NCBI GenBank assembly: GCA_021161835.1
Contig: JAGGZV010000027.1
Location: forward strand, 1-38,083
Length of the DNA: 38,083 nt
Direction of reading: 5' to 3'
DNA from: Thermotogae bacterium
GTDB lineage: Bacteria > Thermotogota > Thermotogae > UBA12178
Shown here: positions 24,754-32,243 of the stretch, piece by piece
Layout of the letters: each line of letters starts with the position of its first letter
How positions within the stretch are numbered: the first letter of the stretch is position 1
The notes under the pieces: model-generated
The model's database searches: none
The model's input: the letters and a program-made list of their open reading frames with translations, nothing else
What the model was told of the DNA's origin: nothing
Program-made: the position numbers and the translations under genes

Positions 24754-26565
24754 TCACCCCACCCTCAGGAGAGAGCCTATCTCCCTGAAGGGCACATTCA
24801 ATTCAAGCGAATCTGTGAAAACTATGAACATCTGATGAACGGGAGAAACGGATGGCAACTGTTCGACCTTGAGCATTAACCCCATTCTTCTGAGCGCTTC
24901 ACGATGTGTGGAGTTTATCAAATTCATCGCCGATATAACAAAACCGCCATCATGTACCACTTTTTTCAAAACTTTCCAGAGATCTTTTTCTCTCTCGAGT
25001 ACAAAATCGGGCCATCCCACGACGAACACTTTGGACGGCCTGGGCTTGTTCACACGTTCAGGATCCACTCGACCTATCATACCTATAACCAGTGTAGGTG
25101 GAATACCCTTACCCATGTAGGTGTTGTAAAGAGAAGCATTCCCGGAAGCCACCGCTATCCCCGAGAATTCACATGCATCTTTTAAAGCTTTCATCATCGC
25201 AGCGAGTCCTTCAGGATCAGTATCAGGATCACCGTAATTTATACAGTTCGTTATGGCGAGAGGTTCGGCTCCCACTGCCAGAGTTTTCCTGACGCTTTCG
25301 AGAAAAGCCACGAACGTGCCCCAGTATGGATCCTGTGCAGCAAGATCAGCCCTGCTGTGTGTCAAAATGGAGTATCCACATCCACCTTTGACTCTCATGA
25401 CTGCCGGACCCAGGCCAGGTGGAAGAACGGTGTCCGTTCCCACCATGTAATCATACTGTTCGAAAACCTGATGTGCATCAACATCGGCATACTCCATCTT
25501 TCTGAAGTTTGGGAAAGAACCCGGCTGATACTGGAATATAGGTTCTTCGGGGGCTTCCACGAGCAGCTTAACCGGTACTTCCATTATCACATCTTCACCA
25601 TGAAGCACTCTGTAAACTGGTTTTTCCGTAACCTCTGCTATTACAGCTGCTCTTAACAGATGATCATTGGCTATTTCTATGACCCGTCGGGCGTTGTCCG
25701 GGGAAGTAACAACCGCCATTCTTTCCTGACTCTCACTTATCAATATTTCCCAGGGTTCCATATCCGGTTCACGCAAAGGAACGCGTTCCAGATGCACCAC
25801 CGCTCCTAGATCGCCACGTGCCACCAATTCCGATGTTGCAGATAACACTCCTCCAGCTCCCAGATCCTGCGCACCTTCCACCAACCCTTCATCGACCATC
25901 TTCAAAAACGCTTCTATTAACATCTTTTCGGCGAATGGATCCCCTACCTGTATGGACAATTTTGTGGCTTTATCTCCTGTCAAATCCTCAGAAGCGAAAG
26001 AAGCACCGTGAATACCGTCTCTACCTGTTCCTCCTCCAAAAACCACGATTACCTGACCCGGTCGTGTGGCTCTGGAAGGCACTATCTTATCGTGATTCGC
26101 TACCCCCGCAGCCATAACGTTAACAAGTGGATTATGTGCATAAAAACCCGATATTCTCAGCTCACCACCGACGGTAGGAACGCCTATGGAGTTTCCATAA
26201 TCAGCTATACCACGGATTATTCCATCCACTACCTCCGCCATATGCAGGGAATCCAGGATTGCCGTTGGACGTGCTCCCATGGCGAGCACATCCCTTATTA
26301 TTCCACCAACACCGGTTGCGGCACCGTTGTACGGTTCTATTGCACTGGGATGGTTGTGACTCTCTATTTTGAAGACGATCCCATGGGTACCATCCAGATC
26401 CACAACCCCTGCGTTACCTCCATGTCCCTGCTTGGGTAATCGATCTATGTAACCCCTGGTATGGGAGTATCCACAGTGTTCACTCCACATCACGGAAAAA
26501 GCCTGAAGCTCGACAAACGTGGGATCACGTCCCAGTTTCTCTTTGAGTATCTTCAGGTATCTCAA
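24754..26565 (-). CDS. purL: FGAM synthase subunit PurL (small type)
   Basis: The catalytic synthetase subunit of phosphoribosylformylglycinamidine synthase, at 603 residues of the small PurL class that needs PurQ and PurS. Visible are MWSEHCGYSHT, FKIESHNHPSAIEPYNGAATGVGGIIRD, GVPTVGGELR, QDLGAGGVLSATSE, ILISESQERM and GVASGNASLYN-like motifs in the second half (IAVASGNASLYN). The length equals my recollection of the T. maritima enzyme. The TTG start follows AGGAGGGAG and overlaps the purQ stop (TTGA). Confidence 0.97.
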   Translation of the reverse strand: MRYLKILKEKLGRDPTFVELQAFSVMWSEHCGYSHTRGYIDRLPKQGHGGNAGVVDLDGTHGIVFKIESHNHPSAIEPYNGAATGVGGIIRDVLAMGARPTAILDSLHMAEVVDGIIRGIADYGNSIGVPTVGGELRISGFYAHNPLVNVMAAGVANHDKIVPSRATRPGQVIVVFGGGTGRDGIHGASFASEDLTGDKATKLSIQVGDPFAEKMLIEAFLKMVDEGLVEGAQDLGAGGVLSATSELVARGDLGAVVHLERVPLREPDMEPWEILISESQERMAVVTSPDNARRVIEIANDHLLRAAVIAEVTEKPVYRVLHGEDVIMEVPVKLLVEAPEEPIFQYQPGSFPNFRKMEYADVDAHQVFEQYDYMVGTDTVLPPGLGPAVMRVKGGCGYSILTHSRADLAAQDPYWGTFVAFLESVRKTLAVGAEPLAITNCINYGDPDTDPEGLAAMMKALKDACEFSGIAVASGNASLYNTYMGKGIPPTLVIGMIGRVDPERVNKPRPSKVFVVGWPDFVLEREKDLWKVLKKVVHDGGFVISAMNLINSTHREALRRMGLMLKVEQLPSVSPVHQMFIVFTDSLELNVPFREIGSLLRVG

Positions 26566-27209
26566 TGTGACTCCCTCCTGAGGAATTCGACGATGGATTG
26601 GAACAGTCTCAAACCGTCCGTACCACCAAGTATACTTTCACACGCCCTCTCGGGATGCGGCATCATACCCAGGATCCTTCCGTTTTCGCTCGCTATACCC
26701 GCTATACGTTCATCGGAACCGTTCACATCTTCAAGGTATTTGAAAACGACCCTTACCTTATCACCAACTTTAACATATCTTCCAAATCCATGCGCTACCG
26801 GTAATCTTATAACTTCATCACGAGTATAGTGCATGGTGAAGGGGGTAACGGCATCGCTCACCGATAGATGCACCCATTTACACACAAACCTTCCTGAAGA
26901 ATTTTGAAGGAGAGCACCTGGAAGGAGGTTCATCTCTATCAATATTTGAAATCCATTACATATGCCCAGGATGAGCTTACCCTTCTCCACCGCTTTCAGA
27001 ATTTCTCCGGCTATCTTTTCCCGCGCTGCCACAGCTCCCGGACGAAGATAGTCACCGTAAGAAAATCCCCCTGGCAGAACAATGAGATCGTAAGGCTCCA
27101 GCTCATCGTTCAATCCAACATAATCCACCTTCATTCCCACATATTCCAGAGCATGGTAAGTATCTCTATCACAGTTGGAGCCTGGATAAACGATCACACA
27201 TGCCTTCAC
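26562..27209 (-). CDS. purQ: FGAM synthase glutaminase subunit PurQ
   Basis: PurQ is the class I glutamine amidotransferase that supplies ammonia to PurL. It has 215 residues. The triad is visible as Cys in ILGICNGFQIL and His-Glu in MMPHPERACE; VLPGGFSYGDYLRPGA is the oxyanion-region signature and VYPGSNCDRDT is the family start. The GTG start overlaps the purS stop (GTGA), with GGTGAGG as ribosome binding site. Adjacent purS and purL fit the three-protein complex. Confidence 0.96.
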   Translation of the reverse strand: MKACVIVYPGSNCDRDTYHALEYVGMKVDYVGLNDELEPYDLIVLPGGFSYGDYLRPGAVAAREKIAGEILKAVEKGKLILGICNGFQILIEMNLLPGALLQNSSGRFVCKWVHLSVSDAVTPFTMHYTRDEVIRLPVAHGFGRYVKVGDKVRVVFKYLEDVNGSDERIAGIASENGRILGMMPHPERACESILGGTDGLRLFQSIVEFLRRESH

Positions 27210-27454
27210 AATTTCCTCACCTCATATTCTTCAACTATGGGATTAACCAGAAGATCTTCGCATGCTCTTCGAACTATATGGAAAGCTTTCTCCACATTGC
27301 TTGCTTCAACTTCCAGATGTATTGATTTACCCAGCCTCAGGTTATGTATAGGAAGCCTTTTCTCCTCTCTGAGAACTCTCTCTATAGTTTCTCCTCGCGG
27401 ATCCCGTACGTTATCCTTGAACTGTATGTCTACAGCGAAACGATACCGCGGCAT
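27206..27454 (-). CDS. purS: FGAM synthase subunit PurS
   Basis: PurS is the small structural subunit that bridges PurQ and PurL and helps channel ammonia. The 82-residue protein has the expected pattern: RYRFAVDIQFKDNVRDPRGETIERVL, then LRLGKSIHLEVEA, and a C-terminal VNPIVEEYEV strand. The ATG has GGAGGT nine bases upstream and lies inside the 3' end of purC (25-base overlap), consistent with coupled translation. Confidence 0.94.
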   Translation of the reverse strand: MPRYRFAVDIQFKDNVRDPRGETIERVLREEKRLPIHNLRLGKSIHLEVEASNVEKAFHIVRRACEDLLVNPIVEEYEVRKL

Positions 27455-28122
27455 GCTTCCAGCACCTCCTTATAACGTGCAATGGGATCACCCATATCTT
27501 TCCTATAAACGTCTTTGTCATATATATCCTTTTTACGCCTTAATCGGCAGGTATCAGGAGAAACCTCGTCTCCCAGCACCACTTTACCATCGGTTGTTAG
27601 ACCGAACTCAAACTTTATATCCCATAGCTCAAACCCTGCCATTTCAAAGAAACTTTTCAAATGCTTTCCCGCTTCCAGGGCTATCTTTTTCATTTCCATC
27701 CCTTGTTCCCTGGTCGCGAGATTCAAAACTTCCAGATGGTCCATGCACACCATGGGATCATGCCGCTCATCATCCTTGACGAAAAATTCCACGATGGGTT
27801 CTTTAAAAACTTCACCTTCGATTCCTCCGTATCTTCTCAGAAACGAACCAGCTTTGATGAACCTCACCACGACTTCCAGAGGGAACATCCTGAGGGGTAA
27901 CGCTCTCAAAACGTTTGGAGGCACAAATTCCAGGAAGTGAGTGGGAACACCCTTTTCATTCAAGTACTTCATGGCCATCGCTGTAAGTTCTGCACATATG
28001 CTGCCTTTACCTGCGAAAACATCGTGTTTGGCACCATCACCAGCGGTTATATCGTCCTTAAAAGATATGATCGCTTCTTTTTCCTTTATTTCTACCACCT
28101 TGGTCTTTCCCTCATATTTCAT
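27430..28122 (-). CDS. purC: Phosphoribosylaminoimidazole-succinocarboxamide synthase
   Basis: SAICAR synthetase condenses CAIR with aspartate using ATP. It has 230 residues, the normal bacterial length. Motifs are YEGKTKVVE, SFKDDITAGDGAKHD, ELTAMAMKYLNEKGVPTHF, VVVRFIKAGSFLRRYG, DIKFEFGLTTDGKVVLGDEVSPDTCR and KDVYRKDMG. The start is ATG 28122, with GGAGGTGA six bases upstream, two codons after the listed GTG. It overlaps the end of purE by 11 bases. purB, which acts next, is not in the window. Confidence 0.96.
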   Translation of the reverse strand: MKYEGKTKVVEIKEKEAIISFKDDITAGDGAKHDVFAGKGSICAELTAMAMKYLNEKGVPTHFLEFVPPNVLRALPLRMFPLEVVVRFIKAGSFLRRYGGIEGEVFKEPIVEFFVKDDERHDPMVCMDHLEVLNLATREQGMEMKKIALEAGKHLKSFFEMAGFELWDIKFEFGLTTDGKVVLGDEVSPDTCRLRRKKDIYDKDVYRKDMGDPIARYKEVLEACRGIVSL

Positions 28123-28594
28123 CCACATTCACCTCCGAAGCAAGAACTTTCCTTTTCTGCTCTTCACGGACTTCATTCAGCGTCACACGTAGCTTCTCAT
28201 TACTCAGTGCGAGTATCTCCAATGCCAGAATAGCGGCATTCTTTGCACGGTTTATCCCAACGGTTGCCACAGGAACACCTTCAGGCATCTGAGCAATGGA
28301 AAGCAGTGAATCGAGACCATTCAAATCTTTGCTCTTGATGGGAAGTCCTATCACCGGCACGGACACTTTAGCAGCCACCACACCGGGTAGGTGTGCTGCT
28401 CCACCTGCAGCGGCTATGATTACCTTCACATTGTTTTTTATACTTTCCAGATATTCATCCAGTTCTCGAGGCGTACGATGGGCTGATAATACTTTCACAT
28501 CGAGTGATACCTCAAGCTGCCTCAAAAGTTTGATAGCGGGAACAACCACTTCCAGATCCGATTTGCTTCCCATTATCAACGCCACATCGGGCAT
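28112..28594 (-). CDS. purE: 5-(carboxyamino)imidazole ribonucleotide mutase
   Basis: PurE converts N5-CAIR to CAIR. The 160-residue protein opens with ALIMGSKSDLEVV, then VLSAHRTPRELDEYL with the active-site His, AAAGGAAHLPGVVAAKV, and VGLPIKS-like IGLPIKSKDLNGLDSLLSIAQMP. It resembles class I enzymes, which need PurK to supply N5-CAIR; no purK is next to it here. The ATG follows a strong GGAGGGGAGG. It is the first gene of the pur operon. A promoter must lie in 28600-28690, but I could not resolve a convincing -35/-10 pair. Confidence 0.95.
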   Translation of the reverse strand: MPDVALIMGSKSDLEVVVPAIKLLRQLEVSLDVKVLSAHRTPRELDEYLESIKNNVKVIIAAAGGAAHLPGVVAAKVSVPVIGLPIKSKDLNGLDSLLSIAQMPEGVPVATVGINRAKNAAILALEILALSNEKLRVTLNEVREEQKRKVLASEVNVDEI

Positions 28595-28716
28595 ACAATG
28601 ATACCTCCCCTCCTGGAGAACTGAGGTAACGAGACATGTATACTACATAATAACGCACTTCCATGAAAAAACGTTAACGGGCTTTTTCCATTGCAGAGAG
28701 GCAAATCAATGGGTCT

Positions 28717-30891
28717 TCAAAAATCGTACATGAGATGCCTATCTTCCAGTATCATCTTAATGAAAACCTCCACTATTTCTGGATCGAACTGAGTACCTGC
28801 ATTGCTTCTCAATTCTTCCAAACATTTTTCCAGCGAGTAGCTGGGTTTGTAAGGTCTGCCACTTTTCATAGCCTCGAAAGCATCTACCACAGCTATTATA
28901 CGAGCTTCGAGAGGTATGTCCTTCGTTCCACGAGGATAACCCTTCCCGTTGGGGCGTTCATGATGATGCAGGACTATTTCGGCAATTTCCTGCAGCAATC
29001 TGGATGTCCTGAGTATCTCATAGCCATATATGGGATGCTTCTTTATCTCCTCAAATTCTTCCTCGGAAAGCCTGGCGGGTTTATTCAGTATACTCGAGGA
29101 GATCAATATTTTCCCTATATCGTGCAAAAGACCGGCCCAGTAAACTTTCCGTATATCTTCGGGTTTCAATCCAAGTATCTCGGCCAGCCTTGCAGAATAT
29201 ACAGCAACAAATTCGGAATGTCCTTTCGTGTAATAATCGTGTATCTCCAGCACTTTTATCAGAGAAAGTATTATCTCTTTCTGGAACTCCCCCTGAATTT
29301 TAGAATATCTTTTCATAGTCAGAAATGCGGAAGCGAGATTGGAAAGCGAGTGTGCCACACGCATGGATTCTTCGCTGAAGATTGTACCGCTCTCTTTGGA
29401 AATGTTCAAGAACACCTGTCCTCCTACCTCCTCTCCCACATAGAGAGGCATCGAGAGTGTCACATGAACCGGTTTGAAGGCCTGAGATACGTTGTTGGCT
29501 AACTCCTCAGACATGGCATCGAATCTGAGCATGGCACCTGTAAATTGCTTGATATCCTCGTACGTAATTACATGTTCTTTTTTCAAATTCAACTTTCTTA
29601 AAGCTCTTTCATCATGTCCGACAGCGGCCAAATATCTGGCTTCATTACCTTCAAAAACCATAACACTTCCGCAATCGGCTTCAGGAATCAAGTGAATCGC
29701 TATCCTCAAAAGGTCCCTTAGAAACCTTTCTTCTTTAGCTTCCTTTATACCCAGGTTGGAAGTCAGCTCTATCATATCCTCGAGATTGGAAACAAGCATG
29801 TCGATCCTTCGATACGAAGCCTCCAGGTCTTCATACATCTGATTCAACTCTTCATTCATGCTTTCCAGTTCTTCATTGTAGGCATCGATTTCCTCTGCTT
29901 CCCTTCGTAAATTATCGAAAAGCATTAACGTGTATTCCAAAAGATTTGCCAGTGCCTCAATGTACTTCTGATTTTCGCGAAGTGAATATTTCTTCTCCTT
30001 TGCATCCAGCAGCTTACGCGTAAAGAATTCCTCCAGTTCACTTATATCTTCTTTGGGAAGCTTATGTTTTCTACCTGCAACTATGTTGTGAAAACCCGTA
30101 ATAAATCTGACGATGTCCCTGTATTCCAGCTTGGCTACCGTTAGATGAACATCAAGATGTTTCGTCCTCAGAAGTACGAACAGGAAAAGAATGAGAGAGA
30201 TCAGAATAACGCCTGCGAAAGTATAAGCGGTTGTTGTCACATCTTTGAGGTAATAAACCCTGAGATTTGGTAACTTGTCATACTCAGCTTTTCTAACCAC
30301 CAACAATCTGAATCCTTTGAAAATGAGAGGCCTCATCTTCATCGTGCTGCCCAGGTAGCTCTCATTGGTGCTCCATTTGCACACTCCACCAGGTGTGAGA
30401 GCAACCACCTCTCCCACACCTGGAGTATGGAAAATGATATCTTCAGTATCCATGGTCATGATGGCTATGGCATCTTCAGATACCCTATTGACAAAGTGCA
30501 AGCGTCCTTTACCGTCCACGATATCCGGATAGAAAATCAGGTAAAACGATCCCACCGGGAGTTTCTCCGCTTCATTGAAAACTGGCGTGGAGCGAATGTT
30601 TAGACCTTCCACCCAGGATGGGTATCCCTTCTTGATGTTCCCATCCATATCCGCTATGTAAAAGGTGCGGGATAAAGAAGGTTTTCTGGAACCGTCGATT
30701 TTCACTTCTCTTTCCATCTTGCCGATCATTCTGTTGAACCTTTCCACCATCAACATGGAAACCGTTCTCACGTGTTCCGCTATGTAGAAGAAAACGAGGA
30801 AACTGAAAATCGCCATTTCCACCAACAGCAGACACCAGGTTAAATTCAAATGACGTCTGGAGGTCCTGTATATCTCATCAAAACTTCTCAT
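28717..30891 (-). CDS. Membrane sensor with GAF and HD-GYP c-di-GMP phosphodiesterase domains
   Basis: A 724-residue signalling protein. A first membrane helix (about 15-40, CLLLVEMAIFSFLVFFYIA) and a second (about 235-260, FAGVILISLILFLFVLL) enclose a ~190-residue extracytoplasmic sensor. The cytoplasmic part has a coiled coil (about 340-415), a GAF-like domain (about 420-570) and an HD-GYP domain (575 to the end). The HD-GYP motifs are complete: HDIGK near 590 and HHERPNGKGYP near 642, so cyclic di-GMP hydrolysis is likely. The start is ATG 30891, with GGGGTGA, overlapping the upstream stop (ATGA); the listed longer start is rejected. The tight coupling to a binding-protein gene suggests that the two act in one sensing pathway. 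Confidence 0.9.
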   Translation of the reverse strand: MRSFDEIYRTSRRHLNLTWCLLLVEMAIFSFLVFFYIAEHVRTVSMLMVERFNRMIGKMEREVKIDGSRKPSLSRTFYIADMDGNIKKGYPSWVEGLNIRSTPVFNEAEKLPVGSFYLIFYPDIVDGKGRLHFVNRVSEDAIAIMTMDTEDIIFHTPGVGEVVALTPGGVCKWSTNESYLGSTMKMRPLIFKGFRLLVVRKAEYDKLPNLRVYYLKDVTTTAYTFAGVILISLILFLFVLLRTKHLDVHLTVAKLEYRDIVRFITGFHNIVAGRKHKLPKEDISELEEFFTRKLLDAKEKKYSLRENQKYIEALANLLEYTLMLFDNLRREAEEIDAYNEELESMNEELNQMYEDLEASYRRIDMLVSNLEDMIELTSNLGIKEAKEERFLRDLLRIAIHLIPEADCGSVMVFEGNEARYLAAVGHDERALRKLNLKKEHVITYEDIKQFTGAMLRFDAMSEELANNVSQAFKPVHVTLSMPLYVGEEVGGQVFLNISKESGTIFSEESMRVAHSLSNLASAFLTMKRYSKIQGEFQKEIILSLIKVLEIHDYYTKGHSEFVAVYSARLAEILGLKPEDIRKVYWAGLLHDIGKILISSSILNKPARLSEEEFEEIKKHPIYGYEILRTSRLLQEIAEIVLHHHERPNGKGYPRGTKDIPLEARIIAVVDAFEAMKSGRPYKPSYSLEKCLEELRSNAGTQFDPEIVEVFIKMILEDRHLMYDF

Positions 30892-31985
30892 TGATTCACC
30901 CCACCCGCTGAAAAGAACTCGTTTCTGTACATTCCTATTGTTTCCACGTGCCGATTCATCATACGGGAAATGTACACGTATTCTGACGCAGCATCTCCAC
31001 AATCGTTCATGTAGATCCTGCCGAAAGCTCCCTCGTATATGCGTGGCGTGTCGAAATAACGTATTATCTTCTCACGTTTTCCTCCCACCTTCTCTATTGC
31101 CTTATACAGATTTTCCATTATCATAAAAGAGTAGAGTACTGCGGTGGAAATGCCAGCTCCCGTCGCTTTTCTGAACTCTTCCACCAATTCTTCGAATTTT
31201 CGGATTCTTGGTGTAAACATCGATACAACAACGAGGCCGTTCAACGAAGGATTCCAGTAGTATCCGGTAGACTGTTCGTAACCCCCCCAAGGTGAAGACA
31301 CCAGTGGTATGGTTTCATCGTACGATCTTATGGTTTTAACTGCCATGAGTAATTCAGAAGGTGAAAGCACGAGCACGATCACATCTGGATCAAAGGATTC
31401 CATGGCCGCTATTATGGTATTCGGTACATCGGAAAGAACAAGAGTTTCTACCTTTCCCTTGAACGATTCAGTGAAGGCATTCACGTATCCCTTCGTGTAC
31501 TCAGTGTTGTAAGAAGATTCAATTATCAATGTTCTCTCAAAACCCTGCTCGTTCGTATAACGTGCTGCGTAACGAGCCAGCACATCATTGGTATCGATAA
31601 ATCTGTAATAATTGTCTTTCCGATCGGAAATCAAGGCGGTGGTAGTGGTGATACCAAAGGTAGGCACACCAGTCTTGGCTGCGAGATCAGCAAGTACGAC
31701 CCCTTCGGTACTGAGAGCTCCTCCGATTACCGCGCAAACACCCTGCTCAACCAGTTTCATGTAAGCTTCACGTATCTCGTATGGATCTCTTCTGGGACTT
31801 TCAACGTACAGTTTTACACGTTTGAAGCCTATTTTGGGGTGCTTACTCACCCAGAACTTTACGGCGAGAATTTCTTCCATTCCCGATATAGAATCAGCCG
31901 GTATCACCACTCCTATTTTGATCGGACAAAAAAGACAGTCAACAACCATTAACACTACAATAAATGCGCATATCAACAGCCACAT
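30888..31985 (-). CDS. Periplasmic ligand-binding protein, type I fold (branched-chain amino acid-type)
   Basis: A 365-residue protein with an N-terminal hydrophobic segment (LLICAFIVVLMVV) and then the type I periplasmic binding fold: IKIGVVIPADSISGMEE, VCAVIGGALSTEGVVLADLAAKTGVPTFGITTTT, TLIIESSYNTEYTKGYVNAF and FDPDVIVLVLSPSEL. No transporter genes are adjacent; instead it overlaps an HD-GYP sensor by ATGA. Cysteines in VVDCLFC after the hydrophobic stretch could be lipidated, though a good lipobox is lacking. The listed ATG has no ribosome binding site. A GGAGGG lies about seven bases before an in-frame ATC at 32006, which would add MTTRNLA and give a normal signal-peptide n-region. The ligand is unknown. 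Confidence 0.8.
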   Translation of the reverse strand: MWLLICAFIVVLMVVDCLFCPIKIGVVIPADSISGMEEILAVKFWVSKHPKIGFKRVKLYVESPRRDPYEIREAYMKLVEQGVCAVIGGALSTEGVVLADLAAKTGVPTFGITTTTALISDRKDNYYRFIDTNDVLARYAARYTNEQGFERTLIIESSYNTEYTKGYVNAFTESFKGKVETLVLSDVPNTIIAAMESFDPDVIVLVLSPSELLMAVKTIRSYDETIPLVSSPWGGYEQSTGYYWNPSLNGLVVVSMFTPRIRKFEELVEEFRKATGAGISTAVLYSFMIMENLYKAIEKVGGKREKIIRYFDTPRIYEGAFGRIYMNDCGDAASEYVYISRMMNRHVETIGMYRNEFFSAGGVNQ

Positions 31986-32243
31986 TGCAAGGTTGCGTGT
32001 GGTGATCGTTTCGCCCTCCTTTTCATACCCCTTGGTCCACGCTTGCTTCGATATTTAATTTTATTATTTAAATAATTTACTAAACAGTAACATAGTAATA
32101 ACCCAAAATACGATTAATAGTGGTTGATGTATAAAATTATCATGCAACATTTGCGAATAAAAGTATTTTGTGTAACATTTGATAGAACATTTGAATACAC
32201 ATCGTACATTATCCCGATCCCCAATAAGAAGCCATTCAAACCC

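Noticed and set aside
26904-27779. 291-codon plus-strand ORF over purQ/purS/purC
   Set aside because: It runs antisense through three conserved genes; a shadow frame.
28600-28716. Purine riboswitch or pur operator before purE
   Set aside because: The untranslated leader is short and has no purine aptamer core; an imperfect repeat around CGTTAACG is too weak to name as an operator.
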